DNA of 36,869 nucleotides from an uncultured Clostridia bacterium (GTDB taxonomy: Bacteria; Bacillota; SHA-98; UBA4971), in the NCBI GenBank assembly GCA_900019985.1, contig FIZM01000010.1, forward strand, positions 1 to 36,869. The letters run 5' to 3'. A program made the position numbers and the translations under genes. Positions 29,213-36,869 of this stretch are shown here, in pieces (the first letter of the stretch is position 1; every line of letters begins with the position of its first letter). The notes beneath the pieces were generated by a model. The model was not told where the DNA came from. It searched no databases and saw nothing but the letters and a program-made list of their open reading frames with translations.

Positions 29213-29755
29213 GTGTGGTCGGTTTCCGGCCACATTTTACCAATTAGATGGTTGACCGAGGCCACCCTTAATGGTTTTTTTGAGCAAACGCTCATAAGTG
29301 GTCGGTTTTCAACCACCTTTCCTTAGAGAAGTGGTTCAATCTCGACCACCCTTTCGGATTTTTCCGAGCAAATGTTCATAAATGGGCGATTCTGAACCAC
29401 CCAAAGCGCCTCAGGTGGTAGAGAATCGACCACATTTTCAGGTTGCAACCCGGTTTTTGGAGCTTTTTGGGGCTCAGGTGGTAGATTCTCTACCACTTTT
29501 TTTAAAAACGTGGCAGTTTTTCGCCCACTTTTTCAGAAAATGTGGGCGAGTTTCGACTACCAAACCGCGATTTTCCACCTTGTGGGAGGCGCGGTGGTCG
29601 ATATTCTACCACCTGGACGCCTGATCGTGGTAGAAAACCTTCCACCTTTAGGCCTCCTTGTGGGCGAGAATCTACCATTTTAGAGCGTACGCCCAAAACT
29701 GTGGTAGAAAACCTTCCACAGAAAAGCCTTACGGTGGTAGGAATTCGACCATACA
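29213..29755. repeat. Dispersed palindrome-rich element, copy B
   Basis: This is the partner of the element at 655-1205, in the same orientation, and has the same series of TGGT/ACCA inverted repeats. Several arms are intact while the loop between them differs: GTGGTAGATTCTCTACCAC here against GTGGTAGAATTCCTACCAC in copy A. Copy B starts directly after the hppA-derived 30-bp array. An open frame at 29382-29624 parallels the one in copy A, but its changes are nearly all non-synonymous. Confidence 0.85.
29214..29238 (+). terminator. Probable intrinsic terminator of hppA
   Basis: TGTGGTCGG (29214-29222) pairs with CCGGCCACA (29226-29234) in RNA, with one G-U pair and a UUU loop; UUUU follows. 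It is the first hairpin of palindromic element copy B, so the element seems to supply the terminator, about 170 bases after the hppA stop. Confidence 0.5.
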
Positions 29756-29855
29756 GACTATCGCTTCCTAGGGCGGTGCCGGAAATCGAACCACGTACTC
29801 GGAGATCGTGAGAGTGCGAGACGGCCCATGGAAACGGTCGCGGGAGAAGGCGCTG

Positions 29856-30132
29856 AAACTGTCATAAAGTCGGCCATAATGAACCCGTTTTAAGGAATCT
29901 GTTACAGAATCAGTCCTAACGGGTCAGCCACGGAATCGAGCATAATGAACCCGCCGTAATGAATAGGACACAGAATTGGCTGTAGTGGATCGGTCATAGA
30001 ATCGGAAATAGAAACGGCTGTAGTGGATCGGCCACCAAATCGAGCATAATGAATCTGTCATAATCAGCTGGCCACGGAATTGCGCGTGAAGCGCCTATAG
30101 TGAGATCCACTGTGATGAAACTGGCCTTAGTG
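29856..30132. repeat. Degenerate 12-14-bp tandem array before the HD gene
   Basis: About 21 consecutive short units of mostly 12 or 14 bases share a consensus near ATCGGYCATARTGA. Examples are ATCGAGCATAATGA twice, ATCGGTCATAGA, and the pair ATTGGCTGTAGTGG / AACGGCTGTAGTGG. The period is less strict than in the 11-bp array at 1509-2316 and the sequence is unrelated, but the setting is the same: it fills the gap up to a gene's ribosome site. Stops occur in all frames. Confidence 0.65.
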
Positions 30133-30174
30133 TTAGGTGGGCAGTATTGAGCAGCAAATGAGGAGGCAGTGATG

Positions 30175-30726
30175 ATGAAGAGAGAAGATGCGTTGAGGCT
30201 TGTGAAGAAGCACGTGAAGACGAGGAATTTGGTAAAGCACATGCTTGCGGCAGAAGTTGTTATGGCGGCTTTAGCAAGACATCTTGGTGAAAATGAAGAG
30301 AAATGGGCACTTGCCGGACTGCTGCATGACGTCGACTATGACGAGACTTCAGATGAACCTGAGCGCCACAGCTTGGTCGGAGGCAAACTCCTCGAAGAGC
30401 TGGGGGTCGATGAGGATATAGTCTATGCAGTTAAGGCTCACAATGAATGCCACGGGCTTCCGCGAGAGTCGCTTCTGGACAAAGCCCTGTGGGCGGTTGA
30501 TCCTTTAACCGGGCTTTTGGTGGCTGCTGCATTGATCCACCCTGAGAAAAAGCTGAATGCTATAGATGTAGGCTTTGTGCTGAACAGATTCAAGGAGCCT
30601 TCATTTGCCCGAGGGGCGAACAGGGAACAGATGAAGTCTTGCTGTGAACTAGGACTTAGTCTCGAAGAATTCATAAAGATCGGTCTTGAGGCAATGCAGT
30701 CCATATCCTCTGAGCTGGGTTTGTGA
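30175..30726 (+). CDS. HD-domain phosphohydrolase-like protein
   Basis: This 183-residue protein has the HD-superfamily metal residues: His22 in KHMLAAE, LLHDVDYD with His51-Asp52, then RHSLVG, AHNECHG and VDPLTG. It belongs to the small HDIG-type family of unknown substrate; nucleotide or cyclic-dinucleotide hydrolysis is only a guess. I start at the ATG at 30175 because AGGAGG (30161-30166) is 8 bases upstream and family members begin MKRE; in-frame GTG 30169 and ATG 30172 are too close to that site. It is followed by the smpB promoter. Confidence 0.82.
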   Translation: MKREDALRLVKKHVKTRNLVKHMLAAEVVMAALARHLGENEEKWALAGLLHDVDYDETSDEPERHSLVGGKLLEELGVDEDIVYAVKAHNECHGLPRESLLDKALWAVDPLTGLLVAAALIHPEKKLNAIDVGFVLNRFKEPSFARGANREQMKSCCELGLSLEEFIKIGLEAMQSISSELGL

Positions 30727-30751
30727 GGCCAAAGCCCGTGTTCAGGGTTGC

Positions 30752-30780
30752 TTGAACCGCCTGATCCTCCGTGCTATAAT
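30752..30780 (+). promoter_or_regulatory. Sigma-A promoter of smpB
   Basis: TTGAAC (30752-30757) and a perfect TATAAT (30775-30780) are separated by 17 bases. Transcription would start about 14 bases before the smpB start, leaving just room for its ribosome site. Confidence 0.75.
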
Positions 30781-30800
30781 TGGCGTGCAGGTGAGACAGG

Positions 30801-31259
30801 TTGGCAAATAAAGTTGTTGCAACAAATAGAAAAGCCTATCACGACTATCATATAGGCGAGACATATGAAGCAGGAATCGTCCTTACCGGTACAGAGATTA
30901 AGTCTGTCAGGCAAGGAATGGTGAGTCTTCGCGACAGTTTCGCCAGAGTGGAGAACGGCGAAGTTTTCCTATATAATATGAATGTAAGCCCTTATGATGC
31001 CGGCAACAGGTTCAACCATGAACCCAGGCGCACAAGGAAGCTACTTCTTAATAAGTCTGAGATACGAAAACTTGCCACAAAAACGCAAGAGAAAGGGTTT
31101 ACACTAGTTCCGCTGAAAGTCTACTTGAAGAATGGTTGGGCTAAGGTGGAGCTTGCTCTTGCACGAGGCAAGCGGCTTTACGATAAGAGAGAAGACATTA
31201 AGAAGCGGGATATCAGGAGACAAGTAGATCGAGCTATTAAGGACAGGGGATCATACTGA
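30801..31259 (+). CDS. smpB: SsrA-binding protein SmpB
   Basis: This 152-residue protein binds tmRNA and brings it to stalled ribosomes. It has the SmpB beta-barrel motifs [24 protein letters not shown] and [12 protein letters not shown]. The basic C-terminal tail ([19 protein letters not shown]) enters the empty mRNA channel. TTG at 30801 is used, with AGGTGAG about 6 bases upstream. The tmRNA gene follows about 100 bases downstream. Confidence 0.96.
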   Translation: MANKVVATNRKAYHDYHIGETYEAGIVLTGTEIKSVRQGMVSLRDSFARVENGEVFLYNMNVSPYDAGNRFNHEPRRTRKLLLNKSEIRKLATKTQEKGFTLVPLKVYLKNGWAKVELALARGKRLYDKREDIKKRDIRRQVDRAIKDRGSY

Positions 31260-31271
31260 GGGAGACCGTTC

Positions 31272-31355
31272 TAAGCTCGACAACGTTTTCAAGGAAATAT
31301 AAGCTTCGAGGTTTAAGAAAGGAACATTAAGCTTCGCGGTTTAAGATATCATAAG
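31272..31355. repeat. Three 28-bp tandem repeats between smpB and ssrA
   Basis: Units beginning TAAGCT lie at 31272, 31300 and 31328, each 28 bases long. The second and third share TAAGCTTCGNGGTTTAAGA; the first is more diverged. They end 6 bases before the tmRNA 5' end, so they probably contain or displace its promoter. Confidence 0.7.
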
Positions 31356-31361
31356 GTTTAT

Positions 31362-31721
31362 GGGGGCGTTATGGTTTCGACGGGGAGTTGCAACGACAAG
31401 AGTAGCGAGCCGAGATTCCGCCAACCTCGTAAAACGGTGGAACGCACAATAAGTGCCAACAACAATTACGCTTACGCTGCTTAAGAAATAAAGCAGCCGT
31501 CCAATCCGGACTTTTCCTGGGAGGCCGGTGCGGGCGTCAAATAAACCAGGATGCGTTCAAATTCTGTTCTCGGAGGATTTGAGCTAAGACTTTAACGGGA
31601 TAGCCCTGGAGGAACTCGCGTAGGAGAGCTTCCTTGGCGAAACTTAAACCCTACGCTACGCTCGTAGAAGCTCTTCGAGTTGGCTTTTCGGACGCGGGTT
31701 CGATTCCCGCCGCCTCCACCA
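31362..31721 (+). ncRNA. ssrA: tmRNA (SsrA)
   Basis: The 5' end GGGGGCG pairs with CGCCTCC before the encoded CCA at 31719-31721, forming the tRNA-like acceptor. It is followed by the conserved TTATGGTTTCGACGGGG. The 3' half has a T-arm with GGTTCGATTCC. The tag frame runs from 31455 to the TAA at 31482-31484 and encodes ANNNYAYAA. This is shorter than common ANDENYALAA-like tags and ends in YAYAA rather than YALAA. The length is about 360 nt. It rescues stalled ribosomes together with the neighbouring smpB product. Confidence 0.97.
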
Positions 31722-31772
31722 GTTTTTCATAGATTTCGTAACTTAATCGAAGGTAGATTCTGTCAAGATGTT

Positions 31773-31796
31773 GCGTCCGATTTCGGGCGCTTTTTT
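31773..31796 (+). terminator. Intrinsic terminator after ssrA
   Basis: GCGTCCG (31773-31779) pairs with CGGGCGC (31784-31790) around an ATTT loop, with one G-U pair, and is followed by TTTTTT. It lies about 50 bases after the tmRNA 3' end. Confidence 0.85.
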
Positions 31797-32279
31797 ACTT
31801 AACAGGGGTAGGATTTCTCAACTTATTGTCATTACTGAATAGCTACAACTTAAGAAAACGTGTGTTTTTGTGTTTTTGTTGGAAGTCTTGATCCGCTTAA
31901 GGCTCAAATCTCAAACCTTACACTTTAAGCCTTAAACCCTGCTCAGTTTAGAACGACAAAACGGTGGGCGAGAATGTATCGGCCATTACGACAGAATGCG
32001 ACAGAATCCGCCGGGTTTCTTCACCAATAGGGACGGTTTGCCGGAGAGCATAGAAAGGAGTGGATGGTGCGGGGAGGAGGCCGTTGTGGTGAAAACGTGT
32101 CTGAAGTGTTATAAAGCCGGTTAAGAAGGATTCTTAAGGTTTGTAAGGAATATGTTTCTCAAGAGACAATTGGTCACATTTTTCGACACATATCGAGGTT
32201 CTTCAGGGAAGCGTCATCGATCGCCATTGAAATCGGGAATCCGTATGTTTTGTTGCGAGAGGGATAGGGGGTTATCATA
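31797..32279. other. Gene-free region between ssrA and the GH13 gene
   Basis: I see no convincing gene or RNA here. A segment near 31970-31995 (GGTGGGCGAGAATGTATCGGC, a single unit) resembles one unit of the 655-1205 / 29213-29755 element and may be a stray fragment. A tiny frame of 11 codons near 32090 was not accepted. Confidence 0.5.
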
Positions 32280-33566
32280 GTGGCTGTTGATACTCCCAAA
32301 TGGGTGAAAAATGCCGTCATTTATGGGGTTTATCCCAGAAACCATTCTGCCGACGGCACGTTTATGGACATTTTCAGTGATCTCGAAAGGATTAAAAGCC
32401 TGTATACGGATGTTCTATGGCTGATGCCTGTCTATCCTATAGGTATCGTCGACCGCCAAGGGACCCTGGGCAATCCGTATGCTGTCCGAAACTACCGTGC
32501 TGTCAACCCTGAACTCGGAGACCCGCGAGCTTTGAAGATGGTAATAGACAAGGCTCACTATCTGGACATGAAGGTAATTATTGACATCGTGTACAACCAC
32601 ACATCCAAAGACAGTGTTCTCTTCACCGAACATCCTGAATGGTTTCTTAAAGATCCGAAAGGGGAGTTCTTTACCAAGGTGCCTGACCGGACAGATGTGT
32701 ACGACCTGGACTACCGGTCATCTGACCTTTGGGAGTATCAAATAGAAACCCTTGAGCAGTGGGCTGAGTTTGGCGTGGATGGATTTCGTTGCGATTTGGC
32801 ATCCCTTGTTCCGCTGGACTTCTGGCTGGCCGCCCGCGAGAGGCTAAAACGAAAAAGCGATAGAGAAATCCTTTGGATTGCAGGGAGTATAGAAAAGTCT
32901 TTCGTCAAATACATCCGAGATAGAGGCTATAAGGCCTACTCCGATCCGGAACTTCACGAAGCCTTTGATCTGACATGCGACTACGATGGGTTTGAGTACA
33001 TTACAGATTACTTCCACGGCAAGCGCCCACTCAGAGACTATCTCAACTATTTGCACATCCAGGAGACGCTTTACCCTGAGAACGCAGCAAAGCTTAGATT
33101 CTTGGAAGACTACCGGACTCCACGAGCAGCAGATTTTATAAGGAGTAGAGACTCTTTACTCAACTGGCTCGTCTTCTATACGTTACTCCCGGGAGCAACT
33201 CTTGTTTATACAGGCCAGGAAATCGGCGCAGAGACGACTCCAAGCCTTTATGAGAAGGGCCCGATAAACTTGGAAGATGCAGACGTTGAGCTTATGTCTT
33301 TTATGCAGAAGGTGTTAGGGCTTGCCAAAGACATCAAGGCCGGCTGCGACAAGTTTTCTGTTGAGGAGCCGGCGGAGGGTATTATTAAGCTTACCTGGAG
33401 AAGTAATAACGTAGCTTATGTTGCATTGCTAAACATGGCAAATAAGTACGGAGAAATCCATATTGATGGATTACGCCAGGCAGAAGTCTGCCTGGGCAAT
33501 GCAGATGACCTGAGGGTTTTTCCCATGGAGCGCATGCCATTCATTTTGAAAACCTTGATCGTTTAG
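32280..33566 (+). CDS. GH13 alpha-amylase-family protein with degenerate active site
   Basis: This 428-residue protein has the GH13 (beta/alpha)8 barrel. Region I is DIVYNH (102-107), region II GVDGFRCD with the nucleophile Asp172, and GQEIG is at 312-316, followed by a small C-terminal beta domain. In region III the usual general-acid Glu (as in WLAES) is replaced: WIAGS has Gly202. In region IV the usual NHD is replaced by DYR (276-278), so the transition-state Asp is also absent. Two of three catalytic residues therefore seem lost while the frame is intact, pointing to a binding or regulatory role or an altered chemistry (inference). GTG at 32280 has AGGGGG 8 bases upstream. No signal peptide, so cytoplasmic. 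Confidence 0.85.
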   Translation: MAVDTPKWVKNAVIYGVYPRNHSADGTFMDIFSDLERIKSLYTDVLWLMPVYPIGIVDRQGTLGNPYAVRNYRAVNPELGDPRALKMVIDKAHYLDMKVIIDIVYNHTSKDSVLFTEHPEWFLKDPKGEFFTKVPDRTDVYDLDYRSSDLWEYQIETLEQWAEFGVDGFRCDLASLVPLDFWLAARERLKRKSDREILWIAGSIEKSFVKYIRDRGYKAYSDPELHEAFDLTCDYDGFEYITDYFHGKRPLRDYLNYLHIQETLYPENAAKLRFLEDYRTPRAADFIRSRDSLLNWLVFYTLLPGATLVYTGQEIGAETTPSLYEKGPINLEDADVELMSFMQKVLGLAKDIKAGCDKFSVEEPAEGIIKLTWRSNNVAYVALLNMANKYGEIHIDGLRQAEVCLGNADDLRVFPMERMPFILKTLIV

Positions 33567-33587
33567 TGCAATGGATGCTGATGCACT
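33565..33587. terminator. Weak hairpin between convergent GH13 and aldolase genes
   Basis: AGTGCA (33565-33570) and TGCACT (33582-33587) form a six-pair stem with an 11-base loop. The left arm overlaps the GH13 stop codon. It could end both convergent transcripts, but there is no T-run on either side. Confidence 0.25.
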
Positions 33588-33615
33588 CGATACATTTGAT
33601 ACTTGGATTCCTATT

Positions 33616-34269
33616 CTATTTGCGTGTTCGAGCTGCTTTCACTTCTTGAATAAACTTCGAGGCCAGTTCAGCTAAGTCGTCCCACCTTTTTTCCTTGACG
33701 AAGTCTTTCTTAACCAGTGATGAGCCGGCACCGACAAAAGATGCTCCGGCTCTGATAAAGTCTCCGGCGTTTTGGAGATTAACGCCTCCTGTCGGGGTAA
33801 GGCGCACCTGCGGTAGCGGTCCTAAGATATCCTTCAGATATGACGGACCTACGCTGCTTGAAGGAAAAACCTTGACAAAGTCCGCGCCTGCTTCCCAGGC
33901 TGCCAGGATTTCCGTAGGAGTAAACGCGCCTGGAATGCACATTACACTGTACCTTCGACAGAGCTTAATCAGGTCGAAATTGGTTACAGGACTGACAATA
34001 AAGTTGGCGCCTGCTCTGATAGCAGCTTCGGCTGTCTCAGGATCAAGAACCGTACCTGCGCCGATAACGGCTTCATCCTTGAAAATAGAAGACGCCTCGC
34101 GTATTGCTTCCAGCGCCCCGGGAGAGGTCATTGTGACCTCAAGAGCTAAAACCCCTCCTTTTTTCAAGGCCCGCATTATGTCCACTAACTCCGAGCCAGA
34201 ATCCACTCTAATAACTGCGACTACGCCGGTATCCATCAGTATCTGAGTGCATTCTTCCTTAGTTAACAC
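33616..34269 (-). CDS. eda: KDPG/KHG aldolase
   Basis: This 217-residue class I aldolase splits 2-keto-3-deoxy-6-phosphogluconate (or 4-hydroxy-2-oxoglutarate) to pyruvate and an aldehyde. It has Glu44 in LEVTMTS, GAGTV, the Schiff-base Lys133 in FVKVFPSSSVG, and the phosphate loop TPTGGVN (158-164). The start is GTG at 34269, inside the last codons of the dehydrogenase upstream (11-base overlap), so translation is coupled. It is the last gene of a minus-strand sugar-acid operon. A KDPGal aldolase is the main alternative. Confidence 0.88.
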   Translation of the reverse strand: MLTKEECTQILMDTGVVAVIRVDSGSELVDIMRALKKGGVLALEVTMTSPGALEAIREASSIFKDEAVIGAGTVLDPETAEAAIRAGANFIVSPVTNFDLIKLCRRYSVMCIPGAFTPTEILAAWEAGADFVKVFPSSSVGPSYLKDILGPLPQVRLTPTGGVNLQNAGDFIRAGASFVGAGSSLVKKDFVKEKRWDDLAELASKFIQEVKAARTRK

Positions 34270-35260
34270 AGTCTTTCATCCCTTTCAGAGCCAGGCTGTC
34301 GACTTCATTGTTGACAATGTGTTCAGGCAGTTCGCCATTTAGGGCTTTCATAAGATTTGAAACTGCCATGCGCCCCATGGCTTTCACTGCTTCGTCAGTA
34401 TGTGCACCGATGTGCGATGTTAAGACTACGTTATCAATGGTTGTGAGCAGGGAGTCCTTAAGCGGTTCATCCTCGTAGACATCCAATCCTGCACCCCATA
34501 TTCGCCTCTCTTTTAAGGCAGTATACAGGGCGTTCTCATCTATCATTTCGCCCCGGGACGTATTGATCAGGATGGCTGTTGGTTTAAACATAGCAAGTTC
34601 ATCTGCTCCGATCAGATGATAAGTGTCCTCAGTTAATGGCAGATGGAGGGTGACAATATCGGCATTCTTAATCAGGTCACGGAAACCAACGTATGAAACG
34701 CCCATTCTCTTTGACCATTCGTAGTCAGGCTCAATGTCGTGAGCGATTATTGTCATCCCAAACCCCTGGACCTTTGAAACCAGCATCTTACCGATCTGGC
34801 CGGTGCCGACAATACCCAGGGTTTTTCCCCGGAGTTCAAACCCCATGTACTTTCCCCATTTGCCCTGTCTCATCTTGCGATCTGAATCCGAGATATGTCT
34901 TGCGACATCCAACATCAGCCCGATAGTCAACTCCGCCACTGCGGAACTGTTGACCCCGGGAGTATTAGTGACTATAATGCCTTTTTCTGTGGCGGACTCA
35001 AGATCTATATTATTAACCCCGGAACCGTATTTCGAGATAACTCGCAGTTTCGGGGCGTGAGACATGACTCTTTCGTCTATCTCATCGAGTCCTACTATTA
35101 TACCGTCTACTTCTTTGACGAGTGGGATAAGCTCGTCTTGTGTAAGGGGCCTTCCGAACGGATTGAGGATCACTTCATAACCGGCTTCTTCCATAATGGC
35201 TATGGGCACTGGATCCGTTTTTCCGAACGTTCGCGGGGTGATCAGGATTTTACAGCTCAA
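34259..35260 (-). CDS. D-isomer-specific 2-hydroxyacid dehydrogenase
   Basis: The 333-residue NAD-dependent enzyme is of the phosphoglycerate dehydrogenase / glyoxylate reductase group. It has GIVGTGQIGK for nucleotide binding (149-158) and the catalytic triad Arg236 (NTSRGEM), Glu265 (DEP) and His283 (SHIGAH). There is no ACT or other regulatory C-terminal domain, so it is probably catabolic rather than the serine-pathway SerA. TTG at 35260 is supported by GGGAGGT 7-8 bases upstream. Context with KDPG aldolase, an RpiR regulator and an MDR dehydrogenase suggests sugar-acid breakdown. The exact substrate is unknown. Confidence 0.85.
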   Translation of the reverse strand: MSCKILITPRTFGKTDPVPIAIMEEAGYEVILNPFGRPLTQDELIPLVKEVDGIIVGLDEIDERVMSHAPKLRVISKYGSGVNNIDLESATEKGIIVTNTPGVNSSAVAELTIGLMLDVARHISDSDRKMRQGKWGKYMGFELRGKTLGIVGTGQIGKMLVSKVQGFGMTIIAHDIEPDYEWSKRMGVSYVGFRDLIKNADIVTLHLPLTEDTYHLIGADELAMFKPTAILINTSRGEMIDENALYTALKERRIWGAGLDVYEDEPLKDSLLTTIDNVVLTSHIGAHTDEAVKAMGRMAVSNLMKALNGELPEHIVNNEVDSLALKGMKDCVN

Positions 35261-35301
35261 CGTGTGAACCTCCCAGCTACAGTAGAGTCCATAGGAATAA
35301 G

Positions 35302-36153
35302 CTAGAACCGTTTGCTGGCTATTGCTTCCCTTGTTAACTGAATGTTTTCAATTGCTTTCTCCGGGTCGCGCAGAGAAACCCCGATAAACAAAGCGTCGAT
35401 TATGGACAACTGAGCAATACGTGATGATGTGCTTTCAGTTCTATAGAAAGTCTCGTTAGAGGCGGTGCACAGCTTAATATCAAGGACCTTGTCTATGGGC
35501 GACTTGGCATAGTGGGTAAGGCCGATGGTAGTCGCACCTTTCTTTCTGGCCAGTTCTAAGGCTTCGATAATATCGCGACTACTGCCGGAGTGAGAGATAC
35601 CCACTACGACATCGCCCTTTCCTAGGAGAGAAGCCGCCATGACCTGCATATGAGTATCGATGTACGCGGCAACAGGTTTCCCTGTTTTCATAAACTTGTG
35701 AGCTGCATCTTGCGCTATGGAGCCTGAGCCTCCCACACCGTAGAAATGGATTTGATTCGCTGCAGCAAGGGCATCTACAGCTTGTTTTAGGTCGCGCACA
35801 GGTAACACGTTCAGTGTAGAATTCATGGTTTGAATATTAGCGGCGAACACCTTCTTTACGATGGTTTCCATGTCGTCGCCGTCTTGAATCTGTTCGTGAA
35901 CTGTTTGCAGAGGCTGGACATTTTGTGCCGCCAGGCTAATCTTCAGCTCATGAAAGCCTTTGAACCCGATTTTCTTGCACATCCGGACAATAGTTGCTTC
36001 ACTCACCCCTATTACCTCAGCGAGTTCAGTTATGGGCGAACCGATTACCTCTCGCGGGTGGGTGAGTATATACTCAGCAACTTTTTGTTCCGATTGCCGG
36101 AAGGCATGACGTTCTTCTCGGATTTTTTCTAAAATTGAATCTGCTTTCAACAT
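35302..36153 (-). CDS. RpiR-family transcriptional regulator
   Basis: The 283-residue protein has an N-terminal HTH_6 domain (about 1-80, with GVSEATIVRMCKKIGFKG) and a SIS sugar-phosphate-binding domain (about 125-260, with FYGVGGSGSIAQDA and GISHSGSSRD). RpiR proteins sense phosphosugars and control sugar catabolism genes. Its place inside the operon suggests it controls these genes with a phosphorylated intermediate as ligand (inference). ATG at 36153 has GAGGTGG upstream. Confidence 0.9.
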   Translation of the reverse strand: MLKADSILEKIREERHAFRQSEQKVAEYILTHPREVIGSPITELAEVIGVSEATIVRMCKKIGFKGFHELKISLAAQNVQPLQTVHEQIQDGDDMETIVKKVFAANIQTMNSTLNVLPVRDLKQAVDALAAANQIHFYGVGGSGSIAQDAAHKFMKTGKPVAAYIDTHMQVMAASLLGKGDVVVGISHSGSSRDIIEALELARKKGATTIGLTHYAKSPIDKVLDIKLCTASNETFYRTESTSSRIAQLSIIDALFIGVSLRDPEKAIENIQLTREAIASKRF

Positions 36154-36183
36154 TGTACCACCTCATATTTGACTTGACAGCTT

Positions 36184-36869
36184 TTACACAGTGAGCACGA
36201 TCTTCAGTGCTTCTTTGTTTTCTACAAGATCGCAAGCATGGTTTATCTCTTCCAAGGGAAGAACGTGGCTCAGCATGGGCTTTACTTTAACGGATCCATT
36301 CTTAATAAACTCAAGAGCCAGCAGATAGTCAGGCCATGTAAACCCTTGCAAGCCTTTCATTCGTTTTTCGTCACGTACCACGTTCCAAGGCTTGAACCTT
36401 ACCTCTTTACCGCCGAATCCACTGCCGCCCATCAGGAAGAGTCCGCCTGGGCAAGTAATCTCGAGAGCCTGTGTTACGGCTTCCACATTGCCTGTGGCTT
36501 CCAGCACTAAGTCAGCGCCCCAGCCGTCTGTCATTTCCGCTATTTTTTCCACCGGGTCTTCCTGGTCGCTTATTATTATCTCATCTGCTCCAAGCTTCTT
36601 GGCAAGTTCCAATCGTGCTTTGTCTCTGCTTAACCCTACCATTACCAGTTTGCGCGGGCTGGAAAGCTTAGCCACCTGTTGGAGGAATAATCCGAAAGGA
36701 CCAGGCCCTAAGACTACAACGAAACCTCCGGGAGGGATGTGATTGGTTCTAAACGCCCTAACCGCAGTAGTGATAGGTTCCAGCAGTGCTACCTCTTCGT
36801 CTGAAATGAACTCCGGTACCGGGAAGAGGATCTCCTCAGGCACAGCAACATATTCCGCAAAACAACCGG
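36184..36869 (-). CDS. Zinc-type medium-chain dehydrogenase, C-terminal part (cut by window edge)
   Basis: The frame is open to the window edge: codons before the GTG at 36843 read GCFAEYVAVPEEILF, which is typical MDR sequence, so the gene starts outside the window. Visible are the LLEPITTAVRAF helix, the nucleotide-binding VVVLGPGPFGLF and the GLSRDKARLELAKKLGADE stretch with Ser-Arg at the specificity site. The zinc-binding N-terminal domain is off the window. Related proteins oxidise polyols, threonine or sugar acids; here the operon suggests a sugar or sugar-acid substrate. It ends 30 bases before the RpiR gene. Confidence 0.88.
   Translation of the reverse strand, partial: GCFAEYVAVPEEILFPVPEFISDEEVALLEPITTAVRAFRTNHIPPGGFVVVLGPGPFGLFLQQVAKLSSPRKLVMVGLSRDKARLELAKKLGADEIIISDQEDPVEKIAEMTDGWGADLVLEATGNVEAVTQALEITCPGGLFLMGGSGFGGKEVRFKPWNVVRDEKRMKGLQGFTWPDYLLALEFIKNGSVKVKPMLSHVLPLEEINHACDLVENKEALKIVLTV

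Noticed and set aside
31300-31361. ssrA promoter inside the 28-bp repeats
   Set aside because: No -35/-10 pair with acceptable spacing could be found by eye.
32090-32125. Tiny frame of 11 codons with two Cys in the ssrA-GH13 gap
   Set aside because: It is too short, the upstream purine-rich stretch is general in that region, and nothing supports translation.

Overview
The window looks like a chromosome segment of an endospore-forming Bacillota (Firmicutes), probably a clostridia-like or other deep-branching lineage. The support is the set and order of genes: a rapZ-gckA(yvcK)-whiA cluster, rpoN, a CggR-controlled cggR-gapA-pgk-tpiA-eno operon, secG, smpB followed by ssrA (tmRNA), and the spore maturation genes spmA and spmB. 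A K+-type membrane pyrophosphatase and paired GH57 alpha-glucan enzymes fit an anaerobic, energy-thrifty and possibly thermophilic lifestyle; that last part is inference.

Layout. 1-201 is the last piece of an oligopeptide/dipeptide ABC transporter ATPase. 201-2330 is a long gene-free stretch built almost entirely of different repeat types. 2334-10744 is an alpha-glucan / sugar-nucleotide island: a GT4 glycogen-synthase-like enzyme, a sugar-nucleotidyltransferase/phosphohexomutase fusion, two GH57 branching-type enzymes and a DUF4912 protein. 10852-14630 is an amino-sugar operon (PHP phosphoesterase, BadF-type GlcNAc kinase, nagA, nagB) that runs into rapZ and gckA. spmB-spmA lie in reverse orientation between gckA and whiA. 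rpoN and the glycolytic operon follow; this operon has no phosphoglycerate mutase. Then come secG, hppA, a second repeat-rich stretch (29023-30132), an HD-domain gene, smpB and tmRNA. The right end holds a GH13-family protein lacking two of three catalytic residues and, on the minus strand, a sugar-acid catabolism operon (MDR dehydrogenase, RpiR regulator, D-2-hydroxyacid dehydrogenase, KDPG/KHG aldolase).

The genes are mostly ordinary; the non-coding DNA is not. Almost every larger intergenic space holds a degenerate tandem array with its own period: 20 bp (201-280), 11 bp in about 70 copies (1509-2316), 36-37 bp (6243-6352), 22 bp (26266-26309), 30 bp (29023-29209), 12-14 bp (29856-30132) and 28 bp (31272-31355). 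In two cases the array begins inside the 3' end of a gene and repeats its last codons downstream. In addition, a roughly 550-bp element made of many short palindromes with TGGT...ACCA arms occurs twice (655-1205 and 29213-29755) in direct orientation. The two copies align at a constant offset of 28,551 bases without net indels, and their differences do not respect any reading frame. This element and the 11-bp array are the best candidates for undescribed structure.
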